Below the pieces are notes generated by a model. The model was not told the DNA's origin. It saw only the letters and a list, made by a program, of their open reading frames with translations, and did not search any database. From Pseudomonas putida (GTDB lineage: Bacteria; Pseudomonadota; Gammaproteobacteria; Pseudomonadales; Pseudomonadaceae): a DNA stretch of 64,000 nt. This document shows, piece after piece, positions 34,910 to 44,607 of the stretch. Each line of letters starts with the position of its first letter. Position 1 is the first letter of the stretch. The position numbers and the translations under genes were made by a program. Where the stretch lies: contig NZ_CP113097.1 of the NCBI RefSeq assembly GCF_026625125.1, positions 4,822,001 to 4,886,000 of the forward strand, given 5' to 3'.

Positions 34910-35701
34910 TCAGTGCAGCTCGAAGGTATCGGCATCCAGGTTGGCCGGGAAGCGGGTGCGGTAGTTGGCGAGCTCCGCTGCCCGCAGCACCACCGTGAAC
35001 ACGCCATCAGCCTCACCCGCGCTGAGCAGGCTTTCACCCTGAAAATCCAGCACCTGGCTGTCGCCTGAATACGCGAAACCCTTGCCATCGGTGCCCACCC
35101 GGTTCACCGCGGCCACAAAGCACAGGTTTTCGATACCCCGCGCCGGCAGCAGCCGGTTCCAGTGCTGGCGGCGTGCTGCCGGCCAGTTCGCGGTGTACAA
35201 CAGCAGGTCGGTATCCTGGGCATCGCGGCTCCACACCGGGAACCGCAGGTCGTAGCAGATCAGCGGGCGTACCCGCCAGCCCTTGATCTCGAACTGCACC
35301 TGACGCTCACCCGGGGTGTAATGCTTGTGTTCACCGGCCATGCGGAACAGGTGGCGCTTGTCGTAGAACAGGATCTCGCCGTCCGGCCGCGCCCACAGCA
35401 AGCGGTTGCGGTGGCTGCCATCGGCGGCCTGGATGATCACGCTGCCGGTAACCACAGCGTTGATGCGCTTGGCCTGCGCCTTGAGCCATTTGTACGTCGG
35501 GCCGTTCTCAGGCTCGGCCAGGCTTTCCGATTCCATGGAAAAACCCGTGGTGAACATCTCGGGGAGGATCACCAGGTCGGCGTCTCCAGCCTGGTCGAGC
35601 AAAACCTCGAAATGAGCGTAATTGGCCTCGCGGTCGTGCCAGGCCAGGGCCGTTTGCACCAAGGCGATTTTCAGGTTGGGCAGTGCACTCAGATCGCGCA
35701 T
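34910..35701 (-). CDS. Carbon-nitrogen hydrolase, probable omega-amidase (YafV/Nit2-like)
   Basis: This 263-residue nitrilase-superfamily enzyme has the Glu-Lys-Cys triad: Glu48 in ILPEMFTTGFS, Lys in YDKRHLFR and Cys in LICYDLRFP. YafV/Nit2-type omega-amidases hydrolyse alpha-ketoglutaramate and alpha-ketosuccinamate. It overlaps the 3' end of the upstream YbdL-type aminotransferase gene by 13 bp on the same strand. This fits the transaminase/omega-amidase partnership, in which the amidase removes the keto-amide made by glutamine-dependent transamination. The exact substrate is inferred from the family and context. Confidence 0.85.
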   Translation of the reverse strand: MRDLSALPNLKIALVQTALAWHDREANYAHFEVLLDQAGDADLVILPEMFTTGFSMESESLAEPENGPTYKWLKAQAKRINAVVTGSVIIQAADGSHRNRLLWARPDGEILFYDKRHLFRMAGEHKHYTPGERQVQFEIKGWRVRPLICYDLRFPVWSRDAQDTDLLLYTANWPAARRQHWNRLLPARGIENLCFVAAVNRVGTDGKGFAYSGDSQVLDFQGESLLSAGEADGVFTVVLRAAELANYRTRFPANLDADTFELH

Positions 35702-36837
35702 AGTTTTTCCGCTGCCTGACGCAGCGTCTCCTCACGTTTGGCAAAGCACAGGCGTATCAGGCGTTGCTCGGGGATGGGTCGCTGGTAGAACACCGACACC
35801 GGAATGGTCGCAACGCCGTGTTCACGGGTGAGCCAAAGGGCCATTTCGACGTCGTTCAGGTCTGGCCGGATCTGCGAATAGTCCACCAGCTGGAAATAAG
35901 TGCCCGCCGTGCGGGTAAAGTTGAAACGCGAACCCTCCAGCAAACCGCAGAACACGTCACGCTTGCCCTGGTAGAAGGCCGGCAACTCGTCGATATGCTC
36001 GGGGTGCTCGGCCATGAAGTCGGCCAGGGCGCACTGCAGCGGCGTCACGCCACAGAAGTTGACGTACTGGTGCACCTTGCGCAGCTCTGCACTCAACGCC
36101 GCAGGCGCGATCACGTAGCCGGTCTTCCAGCCAGTGACGTGGTACGTCTTGCCGAACGAGCTGACCACAAAGGCACGTTGATACAGCTGTTCGTGGGCCA
36201 GCACGCTGGCGTGGCGGACGCCGTCGTAAACCAGGTGCTCGTAGACTTCGTCGCTGATCAGGTAGATATCGCGGTCGGCAACGAGCGTTGCCAACTGCTC
36301 AAGGTCTTCGCGGGTGATCAGCGCGCCACTGGGGTTGTGCGGCGAATTGAGGATGACCATGCGGGTGCGCGGGCTCAGGGCATCGCTGAACTTCTGCCAG
36401 TCGATACGGAAGTCGCCGTCGCTCAGTTGCACATGCACGCAGCGACCACCGGCCAGCTCCACCGAAGGCTCATAGCTGTCGTAACACGGGTCGAAGACAA
36501 TCACCTCGTCACCCGCATGCACCACTGCCTGGATGGCACAGAAAATCGCCTCGGTGGCACCGGGGGTGATGGTCACTTCCTGGTCGGCATCCACCTGTGC
36601 GCCGTACAGCCGCGCCACTTTGGCAGCCACCTGCTGGCGCAAGGCCGGCAGGCCGGTCATTGGCGAATACTGGTTATGCCCGGCAGCCACGTGCCGGCCC
36701 ACTGCATCGAGCAGGGCCTGCGGGCCATTGAAGTCAGGGAAGCCCTGGGACAGGTTGAGCGCGCCCGTCTGCACAGCGAGCTGGGACATGGTGGTGAAGA
36801 TGGTCGTGCCGACGTTCGGCAATTTGCTGCGGATCAT
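35689..36837 (-). CDS. ybdL: Methionine/glutamine-type aminotransferase (YbdL-like, PLP fold I)
   Basis: This 382-residue class I/II aminotransferase carries the PLP Lys in SSFGKTYHVTGWKTGY. Other PLP-site motifs are NSPHNPSGALI, ISDEVYEHL and, at the C-terminus, RLIRLCFAKREETL. Its opening SKLPNVGTTIFTTMSQLAVQ matches YbdL/methionine aminotransferases and the kynurenine/glutamine transaminases. It would convert methionine or 2-keto-4-methylthiobutyrate and related pairs in the cytoplasm, using glutamine as donor (inference from the omega-amidase neighbour). The ATG at 36837 gives the usual length; longer readings to 36885 add an unrelated leader. Confidence 0.88.
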   Translation of the reverse strand: MIRSKLPNVGTTIFTTMSQLAVQTGALNLSQGFPDFNGPQALLDAVGRHVAAGHNQYSPMTGLPALRQQVAAKVARLYGAQVDADQEVTITPGATEAIFCAIQAVVHAGDEVIVFDPCYDSYEPSVELAGGRCVHVQLSDGDFRIDWQKFSDALSPRTRMVILNSPHNPSGALITREDLEQLATLVADRDIYLISDEVYEHLVYDGVRHASVLAHEQLYQRAFVVSSFGKTYHVTGWKTGYVIAPAALSAELRKVHQYVNFCGVTPLQCALADFMAEHPEHIDELPAFYQGKRDVFCGLLEGSRFNFTRTAGTYFQLVDYSQIRPDLNDVEMALWLTREHGVATIPVSVFYQRPIPEQRLIRLCFAKREETLRQAAEKLCAI

Positions 36838-36865
36838 GGAGCCCTCTTTCCTGCGGGACGGAGAG

Positions 36866-36957
36866 CTATAAGCTACAAGCTCCAAGCCACAAGAAAAAGC
36901 GACATGTATCAGCGTCCGCTCATTCTTGTGGCTTGCGACTTGAAGTCTGCCGCTTGT
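36866..36957. repeat. Inverted repeat of AAGCTACAAGC-type units between der and ybdL
   Basis: The left arm (about 36868-36901, AGCTATAAGCTACAAGCTCC then AAGCCACAAGAAAAAGCG) pairs with a right arm (36917-36955, CGCTCATTCTTGTGGCTTGC and so on). It is similar to the element at 20344-20445. It lies at the der end of the long operon, upstream of the ybdL start, and may form a terminator for the der transcript. Confidence 0.6.
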
Positions 36958-38420
36958 CAGCGCTTGTCGCGGCGCTTCTTCTCGGCCTTCTTGTGGTGCG
37001 ACATCAAGCGGCGCTTCTTGTTGACCTGGCGGTCGGTGAGGGTGTTCTTCTTGCCCTCGTACGGGTTCTCACCGCCCTTGTACTCGATACGGATCGGCGT
37101 ACCGACCAGTTTGAGCACGCGGCGGTAGGTGTTTTCCAGGTAACGCGAGTAGGACTTGGGGATCTTCTCGGTCTGGTTGCCGTGGATCACGATCAGCGGC
37201 GGGTTGGCACCCCCGAGGTGGGCATAGCGCAGCTTGATGCGGCGGCCATTGACCAGCGGAGGCTGGTGCTCACTGACGGCGTCTTCGAGGATCTGCGTCA
37301 GACGGCTGGTTGGCCAGCGGGTGACCGCCGATTTGAACGCGGCCTGCACCGACTTGTACAGGTGACCCACGCCGGTGCCGTGCAGCGCCGAGATGAAGTG
37401 GATGTCGGCAAAGTCGACGAAGAACAGCCGGCGCTCCAGTTCGGTCTTGACGTAGTCGCGCTCACCCGGCTCCATGCCGTCCCACTTGTTCAGGGCGATG
37501 ACGATGGCGCGGCCCGCTTCCAGGGCGAAGCCCAGCAGGTTGAGGTCGTGGTCGACCACGCCCTCGCGAGCGTCCATGACGAAGATCACCACGTTGGCGT
37601 CCTTGATCGCCTGCAGCGTCTTCACCACCGAGAACTTTTCGACTTCCTCGTGAATCTTGCCGCGCTTGCGCACACCCGCGGTGTCGATGAAGGTGTACTT
37701 CTCGTTATCGCGCTCGAACGGGATGTAGATACTGTCACGGGTGGTACCCGGCTGGTCGTAGACCACCACGCGCTCTTCGCCGAGCATGCGGTTGACCAGG
37801 GTCGACTTGCCCACGTTGGGGCGGCCGATGATGGCGATCTTGATGCCATCCTTTTCGCTCGGGCCGGGGATGCGTACCGCTTCCTCGCCTTCGGCAACCT
37901 CCTGGTCGAGGGCTTCTTCCTCGGCATCGCGAGGAATGTGACCCAGCACCGACTCCATCAACTGATTGATGCCACGGCCCTGGGAGCCTGCCACCGGAAT
38001 GGCATTACCCATACCCAGCGGCGAAAACTCGGCGCGGGCGACGTCGGCGTCGATGTTGTCGATCTTGTTGGCCACCAGAATGGCCGACTTGTTCCGCTTG
38101 CGCAGGTGCTCGGCGATCATCTGGTCGGCGGCAGTCATGCCGGCGCGGGCGTCGACCAGGAACAGCACGTAGTCGGCTTCTTCGATAGCCATCAACGACT
38201 GCTCGGCCATCTTCTCGTCCATGCCCACTTCGTCACCGGTGATACCACCGGTGTCGATCAGGATGAAGGAGCGACCCTGCCAGCTGGCATCACCATACTG
38301 GCGGTCACGGGTCAGACCCGACAGGTCACCCACGATGGCATCGCGGGTTTTGGTCAGGCGGTTGAACATGGTGGATTTGCCGACGTTCGGCCGTCCCACC
38401 AGGGCGATTACGGGAACCAT
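36957..38420 (-). CDS. der: Der (EngA), ribosome-assembly GTPase with two G domains
   Basis: This 487-residue protein has two GTPase domains in tandem. Both carry [10 protein letters not shown]-loops (near residues 8 and about 200), DTGG/DTAG switch motifs ([21 protein letters not shown]) and NKxD motifs (NKIDN, NKWDG). A C-terminal KH-like domain ends in a Lys/Arg-rich tail. Der is essential for 50S ribosomal subunit maturation. The ATG at 38420 yields [16 protein letters not shown]; the TTG reading ahead is not supported. It follows bamB on the same strand after a spacer with three hairpins. Confidence 0.97.
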   Translation of the reverse strand: MVPVIALVGRPNVGKSTMFNRLTKTRDAIVGDLSGLTRDRQYGDASWQGRSFILIDTGGITGDEVGMDEKMAEQSLMAIEEADYVLFLVDARAGMTAADQMIAEHLRKRNKSAILVANKIDNIDADVARAEFSPLGMGNAIPVAGSQGRGINQLMESVLGHIPRDAEEEALDQEVAEGEEAVRIPGPSEKDGIKIAIIGRPNVGKSTLVNRMLGEERVVVYDQPGTTRDSIYIPFERDNEKYTFIDTAGVRKRGKIHEEVEKFSVVKTLQAIKDANVVIFVMDAREGVVDHDLNLLGFALEAGRAIVIALNKWDGMEPGERDYVKTELERRLFFVDFADIHFISALHGTGVGHLYKSVQAAFKSAVTRWPTSRLTQILEDAVSEHQPPLVNGRRIKLRYAHLGGANPPLIVIHGNQTEKIPKSYSRYLENTYRRVLKLVGTPIRIEYKGGENPYEGKKNTLTDRQVNKKRRLMSHHKKAEKKRRDKR

Positions 38421-38455
38421 GCGGCTCTCCACTCTTGAATTCTTGAAAATGCAAA

Positions 38456-38530
38456 GGCCGCTGCAAGGCAGCGGCCGGAGTTCGGGCGGCGTGTCCTACG
38501 CCGCAACTCAAGACCTGTCGTGGTCTTGAG
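38456..38530. other. Three consecutive perfect hairpins between bamB and der
   Basis: Stem 1 is GGCCGCTGC/GCAGCGGCC (38456-38476, loop AAG). Stem 2 is GCGGCG/CGCCGC (38486-38504, loop TGTCCTA). Stem 3 is CTCAAGACC/GGTCTTGAG (38507-38530, loop TGTCGT). They lie in tandem in the roughly 118-bp bamB-der spacer. Possible roles are mRNA processing, transcript-end protection or partial termination. None has a U-tract on the transcribed strand. Confidence 0.65.
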
Positions 38531-38537
38531 CATAGCT

Positions 38538-39680
38538 TCAGCGGATGGTCAGTGCCTCGAGCTTGCCGCTGTTGCCAAAGACATAGATGGTGTCGCCGAC
38601 CACCAGGGGCCGGGCGCGCAGGCCATCGCTGTCGATACGCTCACGTCCGACGAAACGGCCGTCGACCTGGCTGAGCAGGTGCAGGTAACCTTCGAAGTCA
38701 CCTACAGCCACGTAACTGGAGAACACTTCCGGCGCCGACAATTGACGGCGGGCCATCGAGTCGTTGGTCCACAGGGCGCTGGAAGAGCGCTCGTCGACAC
38801 CTTCGACACTGCCTGAGGCCTCGCTGACATAGACGTTGCCGAAACCTTGGGCGACACCCACGTAGCTCGACGCATCACGCTGCCACAGCACACGGCCGCT
38901 CTCCAGGTCCAGGCCCGCTACGCGGCCCTGGTAGGTGCTGACGTACAGCGTGCCACCGGACAGCAGCAGGCCGCCGTCGATGTCGACCACACGGTCCAGC
39001 TCGGAACGGCCCTGCGGGATGGCCACACGGCTCTCCCACACTGGCACGCCATTGTTGATGTCGACCGCCACCACCTTACCGGTGGAAAGGCCGGCGACGG
39101 CCAGGCGGTTGGTGACAATCGGCGCACCGGTGCCCCGCAGGGTCAGGACAGCCGGAGTGCTCTCGTAGATCCAGCGGCGGTCGCCGGTAGCGGCATCGAG
39201 CCCGATCAGGCGGTCGTCCTGGGTCTGCACCACCACAACGTCACCGTTGTTGGCAGGCGGCGCCAGCACTTCGCTGGTGACGCGGGAACGCCAGCGCTCT
39301 TCACCGGTGCTGGAGTCCAGGGCAATCACTTCACCCTTGAGCGTGCCGAGCATGACCAGGCCATAGCCAACGCCGACGGCGCCGGAAACCGGCAGCTCCA
39401 GGTCCTTCTTCCACACGACGTCGCCAGTGATGCGGTCGAGGGCGAAGACTTCGCCATTGACGTCGCTGGCGTAGATGCGGTCGTTCTCGATGGCGGGTAC
39501 CAGGGTATTGTAAGTCTCGCCCTGGCCGTCACCGATCGAACGGCTCCACTGTTTTTTCAGTACCACTTCTTCGGTGAACTTGGTCAGCTCGGCCGGAGGC
39601 AGTTCCTTCTTGCTGTTGCTGCTGCACCCTGCGGCCAGTACGGCCAGGGTCAGCACTGCTGCTTGTTTCCAACCGATCAC
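38538..39680 (-). CDS. bamB: BamB, beta-barrel assembly lipoprotein
   Basis: This 380-residue protein starts at GTG 39680 and has a lipoprotein signal ending LAAGC (Cys19). The mature body consists of repeated beta-propeller blades of the PQQ type, such as GDVVWKKDLELPVSG, GEERWRSRV and GDRRWIYEST. BamB is anchored to the inner face of the outer membrane and helps BamA fold outer-membrane proteins. The GTG is chosen because it gives the family length and has AGGGGAC upstream; it is 2 bases away from the yfgM stop. The ATG at 39707 would overlap yfgM. Confidence 0.95.
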   Translation of the reverse strand: MIGWKQAAVLTLAVLAAGCSSNSKKELPPAELTKFTEEVVLKKQWSRSIGDGQGETYNTLVPAIENDRIYASDVNGEVFALDRITGDVVWKKDLELPVSGAVGVGYGLVMLGTLKGEVIALDSSTGEERWRSRVTSEVLAPPANNGDVVVVQTQDDRLIGLDAATGDRRWIYESTPAVLTLRGTGAPIVTNRLAVAGLSTGKVVAVDINNGVPVWESRVAIPQGRSELDRVVDIDGGLLLSGGTLYVSTYQGRVAGLDLESGRVLWQRDASSYVGVAQGFGNVYVSEASGSVEGVDERSSSALWTNDSMARRQLSAPEVFSSYVAVGDFEGYLHLLSQVDGRFVGRERIDSDGLRARPLVVGDTIYVFGNSGKLEALTIR

Positions 39681-39681
39681 G

Positions 39682-40323
39682 TCACGCGTCCCCTTTGGCC
39701 AAGTCATCCAGCTTCAGTTGCAAGCCACCGACCGCCGCCTCATCGGACAGCGCGGCCTTGGCTTTTTCATAAGCGCTGTGAGCATCGTCGGCACGACCCA
39801 ACTGCACCAGCAGGTCGCCCTTCAATTCTTCACGGCTGGCCAGAAACGCCTTATCAGCGTCACCGTCGAGCAGCTTGAGCGCATCTTCGGCCTTGTTCTG
39901 AGCCGCGAGCACGCGTGCCAGGCGCTGGCGCGAAATTTCGCCCAGGGTGTCGTCAGCAGGCTTGTCGAGCACATTCTTCAGCTCGGCAGCGGCGTCGTCG
40001 AGCTTGCCGCTCTCGACCGCGACCTTGGCCACGAACAGGCTGCCGTACTGGGCGTAGGCGGTACCACCAAACTCGCTCTTGAGCTTGCCGGACAACTCAG
40101 CGACCTTGGCCGCGTCCGGCTGCCCGCTCGGCGTCAGGCTGGTTTCAAGCAGGGCCTGATACAGCTGCGATGCGCCTTGCGACTGGTTGTCCTGGTACTT
40201 GTGCCAAGTGTTCCAACCCAAAACCACCACGCCCGCCAGCAGCGCACCGGTCAGCAGTGGCTTGCCGTTACGGTTCCACCAGTCCTTGACCCCTGCCAGG
40301 TCATCATCATCGGTACTCGACAC
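39682..40323 (-). CDS. yfgM: YfgM/TPR-like inner-membrane protein of the BAM/HisS operon
   Basis: This 213-residue protein has an N-terminal membrane anchor (about 22-42, GKPLLTGALLAGVVVLGW) followed by a helical TPR-like periplasmic part (YAQYGSLFVAKVAVESG..., DDAAAELKNVLDK..., LLDGDADKAFLASREELKGDLL). In E. coli, YfgM associates with the SecYEG-PpiD chaperone module. Translation starts at GTG 40323 after GGAG. It lies between hisS and bamB, as in most gammaproteobacteria. Confidence 0.92.
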   Translation of the reverse strand: MSSTDDDDLAGVKDWWNRNGKPLLTGALLAGVVVLGWNTWHKYQDNQSQGASQLYQALLETSLTPSGQPDAAKVAELSGKLKSEFGGTAYAQYGSLFVAKVAVESGKLDDAAAELKNVLDKPADDTLGEISRQRLARVLAAQNKAEDALKLLDGDADKAFLASREELKGDLLVQLGRADDAHSAYEKAKAALSDEAAVGGLQLKLDDLAKGDA

Positions 40324-40362
40324 CCCAATACTCCTTTTCGCCTATTCGCTTGTTGAACCGCG

Positions 40363-41652
40363 TTACGCCTGAGCGATCGCGGTTTCCAGGTGCTCAGCCA
40401 GAGCATCCCAGGCAATGTTCTGTTGTTCGCCCTGACCACGCAGGGGCTTGAGACCAATCTCTTGCTTGGCCAACTCGTCGTCACCCAGGATCAGGGCGAA
40501 CAACGCGCCGCTCTTGTCGGCTTTCTTGAACTGGCTCTTGAAGCTGCCGCCACCGGCATTGACCGCCAGGCGCAGGCCCGGCAGACGGTCGCGCAGGCTT
40601 TCGGACAAGCGCAGGCCAGCCAGCTCCGCCTGTTCGCCAAAGGCGCACAGGTACACATCGATCTGGCGGTTGATGGATTCCGGGACCTGGCCCAGGGTCT
40701 CCAGCAGCAGGATCAGGCGCTCGATACCCATGGCGAAACCAACGCCGGTGGTCGGCTTCCCACCCATCTGCTCTACCAGGCCATCGTAGCGGCCGCCTGC
40801 GCAGACAGTGCCCTGGGCGCCAAGCTTGTCGGTGACCCACTCGAACACGGTCTTGCTGTAGTAGTCCAGGCCACGCACCAGCTTGGTGTTGATCACGAAC
40901 GGAATACCGGCAGCATCCAGACGGGCTTTGAGGCCCTCGAAGTGCACCCGGGAGTCTTCGTCGAGGTAGTCTTCCAGCTTCGGCGCGCCGACCAGCACCG
41001 CCTGAGTATCAGGGTTTTTGCTGTCGAGGATGCGCAGCGGATTGCTCTTGAGGCGGCGCTGGCTGTCTTCGTCGAGTTGCTCCAGGCGCGCCGAGAGGAA
41101 CTCGACCAGCGCGTCACGGTAGCGGGCGCGGGCCTCGCTGGTGCCCAGGCTGTTCAGCTCGAGCTTGACCGCATCCTGGATGCCCAGCAGGCCCCACAAA
41201 CGCCAGGTCAGCATGATCAGCTCGGCATCGATGTCCGGGCCGTCCAGGTTGAACACCTCGACGCCAATCTGGTGGAACTGGCGGTAGCGGCCCTTCTGCG
41301 GGCGCTCGTGGCGGAACATCTGGCCGATGTACCACAGTTTCTGCACCTGGCCGTTGCCGGTGATGCCGTGCTCGAGCACGGCACGTACGCAGGCAGCCGT
41401 GCCTTCGGGGCGCAGGGTCAGCGAATCGCCGTTGCGGTCCTCGAAGGTGTACATCTCTTTTTCGACGATGTCGGTGACTTCACCGATGGAGCGCTTGAAC
41501 AGCTCGGTGAACTCGACGATCGGCGTGCGGATCTGGCTGTACCCATAGGTGTCCAGCAGCCCGGCGACGGTGCCTTCGAAGTAGCGCCACAGCGGCGACT
41601 GCTCTGGCAGGATGTCGTTCATGCCACGGATGGCTTGCAGCGATTTGCTCAC
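40363..41652 (-). CDS. hisS: Histidyl-tRNA synthetase
   Basis: This 429-residue class II synthetase begins [21 protein letters not shown] and has motif 2 region [20 protein letters not shown]. The His-specific signatures are [15 protein letters not shown] and [14 protein letters not shown], followed by the class II motif 3 [10 protein letters not shown] and a C-terminal anticodon-binding domain. The start codon is GTG at 41652, preceded by AAGGAC. It charges tRNA-His. It is downstream of ispG, 24 bases away, in the same operon. Confidence 0.97.
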   Translation of the reverse strand: MSKSLQAIRGMNDILPEQSPLWRYFEGTVAGLLDTYGYSQIRTPIVEFTELFKRSIGEVTDIVEKEMYTFEDRNGDSLTLRPEGTAACVRAVLEHGITGNGQVQKLWYIGQMFRHERPQKGRYRQFHQIGVEVFNLDGPDIDAELIMLTWRLWGLLGIQDAVKLELNSLGTSEARARYRDALVEFLSARLEQLDEDSQRRLKSNPLRILDSKNPDTQAVLVGAPKLEDYLDEDSRVHFEGLKARLDAAGIPFVINTKLVRGLDYYSKTVFEWVTDKLGAQGTVCAGGRYDGLVEQMGGKPTTGVGFAMGIERLILLLETLGQVPESINRQIDVYLCAFGEQAELAGLRLSESLRDRLPGLRLAVNAGGGSFKSQFKKADKSGALFALILGDDELAKQEIGLKPLRGQGEQQNIAWDALAEHLETAIAQA

Positions 41653-41676
41653 GAAAAGTCCTTACGAATCTGTGTG

Positions 41677-42786
41677 TCAGCCGCGGGCGATCAGCGCCGC
41701 GTCGGCCTCGACCTTTTCGGCCGCTTTCTGGCGGATGAGCTTTTCCAGCTCATCGACCAGGTTGTCATTGGTCAGCTTCTGCGCCGGCTTGCCATCGATG
41801 TAAATCAGGTTCGGCGTGCCGCCGGTCAGGCCCACGTGGGCTTCCTTCGCTTCGCCAGGGCCGTTGACCACACAACCGATCACCGCCACATCCAGCGGTA
41901 CCAGCAGGTCTTCCAGGCGCCCTTCCAGTTCGTTCATGGTCTTGACCACATCGAAATTCTGCCGCGAGCAGCTCGGGCAGGCGATGAAGTTGATGCCACG
42001 CGAACGCAGGTGCAGCGACTTGAGGATGTCGTAGCCGACCTTCACTTCCTCGACCGGGTCGGCCGCCAGCGAAATGCGGATGGTATCGCCGATGCCTTCG
42101 GCCAGCAGCATACCGAGGCCGACGGCGGATTTCACCGTGCCGGAGCGCAGCCCACCAGCCTCGGTGATGCCCAGGTGCAGCGGCTGGATGATCTGCTTGG
42201 CCAGCAAGCGATAGGCTTCGACGGCCATGAACACGTCGGAGGCCTTGACGCTGACCTTGAAGTCCTGGAAATCCAGGCGATCGAGGTGCTCGACATGGCG
42301 CAGGGCCGATTCGACCAACGCCGCCGGGGTCGGCTCGCCATATTTCTTCTGCAGGTCCTTTTCCAGGGAGCCTGCGTTGACACCGATACGGATCGGAATA
42401 CCACGGTCACGAGCGGCATCGACCACAGCACGAACACGGTCCTCACGGCCGATGTTGCCCGGGTTGATACGCAGGCAGTCGACGCCCAGTTCGGCCACGC
42501 GCAACGCGATCTTGTAGTCGAAGTGGATGTCAGCGACCAGCGGTACGCTGACCAGTTGCTTGATTTTGCCGAACGCCTCGGCGGCGTCCATGTCCGGCAC
42601 CGAAACCCGGACGATGTCGACACCGGCATCGACCAGGCGCTGGATCTGGCCCACTGTGGCGGCGACATCATTGGTGTCGGTGTTGGTCATGCTCTGCACC
42701 GCAATGGGGGCATCACCACCCACCGGTACATTGCCGACCCAGATTTTGCGGGATTCGCGACGTTTGATCGGAGATTCGCCGTGCAT
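41677..42786 (-). CDS. ispG: IspG (GcpE), 4-hydroxy-3-methylbut-2-enyl-diphosphate synthase
   Basis: This 369-residue iron-sulfur enzyme of the MEP isoprenoid pathway converts methylerythritol cyclodiphosphate to HMBPP. The TIM-barrel N-terminus ([20 protein letters not shown]) is followed by the C-terminal cluster-binding domain with Cys residues in [12 protein letters not shown] and [10 protein letters not shown]. Its requirement for an iron-sulfur cluster makes it a client of the nearby ISC system. It follows rodZ by 3 bases. Confidence 0.97.
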   Translation of the reverse strand: MHGESPIKRRESRKIWVGNVPVGGDAPIAVQSMTNTDTNDVAATVGQIQRLVDAGVDIVRVSVPDMDAAEAFGKIKQLVSVPLVADIHFDYKIALRVAELGVDCLRINPGNIGREDRVRAVVDAARDRGIPIRIGVNAGSLEKDLQKKYGEPTPAALVESALRHVEHLDRLDFQDFKVSVKASDVFMAVEAYRLLAKQIIQPLHLGITEAGGLRSGTVKSAVGLGMLLAEGIGDTIRISLAADPVEEVKVGYDILKSLHLRSRGINFIACPSCSRQNFDVVKTMNELEGRLEDLLVPLDVAVIGCVVNGPGEAKEAHVGLTGGTPNLIYIDGKPAQKLTNDNLVDELEKLIRQKAAEKVEADAALIARG

Positions 42787-42789
42787 GAC

Positions 42790-43836
42790 TTACTGTCCCA
42801 ACTTCAGGCGAGCGGTTTCGCCACTGGTGAACGGGGCGACATCGACGGCTTGGCCGTTGTAGCTGACCTGGGCGCCGCGGGCAAAGCCCAGGCGTACCGC
42901 GAACGGCGGCTTGCCGGTCAACTCGAGGTTGTCGCCCTTGCGCTTGATGGCGCTGAACAGCACCTTGCCGTTGCCATCGGACACCTGGGTCCAGCAATCG
43001 GCGGTGAACTGGATGGCTACCTTGGCGCTGCCGGCAGGTGCGGCGGCAGGCTCGGCGGTACTGGCCGGCACGCTGGCCTCGGGCGCAACGGGGGCGGCCT
43101 GGGCTACGGGTGCGGTTGGCGAGGCCGATGCAGCCGGTGCGGCTGCCGTTGTCGGCGCGGGCGCTGCAGCTTGGGCAGGTGCCTGCTGGGCCGGTGCGGG
43201 CGCTGCGGCGTCAGGGGCGGCGGCACTGGCGGCCTCGGGGGCGGCCCCGGCGACCGGCTCGGCAGGTGCCTGCTCCAGCGGCAGCGGCGCGCTTTCGCCC
43301 TGCTGGCCCAAGGTAACGGCCTGGTCTTCAGGCTCGTCCAGCGGGTGGATCTGGGTGGTACCGTCGGCGCTTTCGACCTCGACGTGCTCCAGGGCGATCT
43401 TGGCCAGGTCCTTGCCGCGCAGGCTGCCCTGGTCCTGCCACCACAGGAAGCTGCCACCGACCACCACAAGCAGCAGCAACAGGCTGACGCCGCGCAGAAT
43501 GTTGTGCGAAAGGCGCACCGGCTCTTCGATGCGGCCCAGTGAATGCACGTCGCTGCCCTTGGCATGGGTGCCGGTGTACTGGTCGAAGGCCTCGACCAGC
43601 GGCGCCTGGTCCATGTCCATCAGCTTGGCGTAGGCACGGATATAGCCACGGGCGAAGGTATGCCCTGGCAACTTGTCGAAGGCACCGGTTTCCACGTGGT
43701 TCAGCGAACTGACGGTGAGGTTGAGCTTGCGGGCCACCTCGGCTTGCGACCACTCCCGTCTTTCGCGGGCCTGGCGCAACAATTCACCGGGGTTCTGGCC
43801 AGTCGCTGCTGCTACTTCGGGATGCGCGGCTTTCAT
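42790..43836 (-). CDS. rodZ: RodZ, cytoskeletal cell-shape protein
   Basis: This 348-residue bitopic protein has an N-terminal helix-turn-helix domain (GELLRQARERREWSQAEVARKLNL) and a membrane span at about 112-130 (ILRGVSLLLLLVVVGGSFLW). A long Ala/Pro/Gln-rich periplasmic linker follows, then a C-terminal beta domain (TADCWTQVSDGNGKVLFSA...). RodZ links MreB to the cell-wall elongation machinery. Its ATG overlaps the pilF stop (ATGA), showing translational coupling. Confidence 0.93.
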   Translation of the reverse strand: MKAAHPEVAAATGQNPGELLRQARERREWSQAEVARKLNLTVSSLNHVETGAFDKLPGHTFARGYIRAYAKLMDMDQAPLVEAFDQYTGTHAKGSDVHSLGRIEEPVRLSHNILRGVSLLLLLVVVGGSFLWWQDQGSLRGKDLAKIALEHVEVESADGTTQIHPLDEPEDQAVTLGQQGESAPLPLEQAPAEPVAGAAPEAASAAAPDAAAPAPAQQAPAQAAAPAPTTAAAPAASASPTAPVAQAAPVAPEASVPASTAEPAAAPAGSAKVAIQFTADCWTQVSDGNGKVLFSAIKRKGDNLELTGKPPFAVRLGFARGAQVSYNGQAVDVAPFTSGETARLKLGQ

Positions 43837-44594
43837 CGTTGCTCCGACAGGTATTGCTGATATTCCGGCGTACCGGGATAAAGTCGTTGTAGTTGCTGGC
43901 CCAATTCGGCCTGTGTGCCCTGCTCGTCGAACACCCGGGCAAGACGGCTGCCCAGCAGGAGACTACGGGCATTGTGATCGCTCAACTGGCTGAAACGATC
44001 GTAGAAACCCCGGGCCGGCACATAATGCCTGTTTTCGTAGGACAACTCAGCCATTTCCAGCAACGCCCTGGGTTGCCGCTGATTGAGTTGCAGAGCCTTG
44101 CCCAGGTACGCCTGCGCCTGGTCACGGTCGCCGAGCTTCAGGGCTGTCAGGCCGAGGTTCTCGTAAACGCGCGAACGTTCAGGATACAGGGTATCGGCGC
44201 TGGCGAGGCGAAACATCTGCTCGGCTTCGGCGAAACGCTGCTGAGCATATAGGAAACTGCCGTAATTGTTGCGAATTCGCGTGTCACCGGGGCGTGCCGA
44301 CAACGCTTTCTGGAAGTGTTGCTCGGCCAGCGCAGCTTCACCTTGGGCCTGAAACACCAGCGCCAAAGCCGCGTGCGCATCGGCATCCTTGGCATCCAGC
44401 GCCAGTGCCCTGGCCAACGGCGCCTTGGCCTGCTCGGTCAAACCTTGTTGCAGATAGCCAAGCCCGAGCTGCACGTAAGCGCGCCCCGCCTCCACTCGCC
44501 CCTGGTGCGTGGCCAGTGGGTCGCTTGCACCACCCGACACGCAGCCGGCCAGCAGCGAAAGTGCAAGGATCGACAGCGCGGCGCGCAGGCTCAT
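43833..44594 (-). CDS. pilF: PilF (PilW), type IV pilus assembly TPR lipoprotein
   Basis: This 253-residue protein has a lipoprotein signal ending LLAGC (Cys18). Several tetratricopeptide repeats follow, such as AYVQLGLGYLQQGLTEQAKAPLARAL and ADAHAALALVFQAQGEAALAEQHFQKAL. PilF is the pilotin that sends the PilQ secretin to the outer membrane. The ATG at 44594 is chosen as it starts the signal sequence; the in-frame extension to 44777 overlaps rlmN and is rejected. Confidence 0.93.
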   Translation of the reverse strand: MSLRAALSILALSLLAGCVSGGASDPLATHQGRVEAGRAYVQLGLGYLQQGLTEQAKAPLARALALDAKDADAHAALALVFQAQGEAALAEQHFQKALSARPGDTRIRNNYGSFLYAQQRFAEAEQMFRLASADTLYPERSRVYENLGLTALKLGDRDQAQAYLGKALQLNQRQPRALLEMAELSYENRHYVPARGFYDRFSQLSDHNARSLLLGSRLARVFDEQGTQAELGQQLQRLYPGTPEYQQYLSEQR

Positions 44595-44607
44595 GGCGGG
44601 CCCGGAC

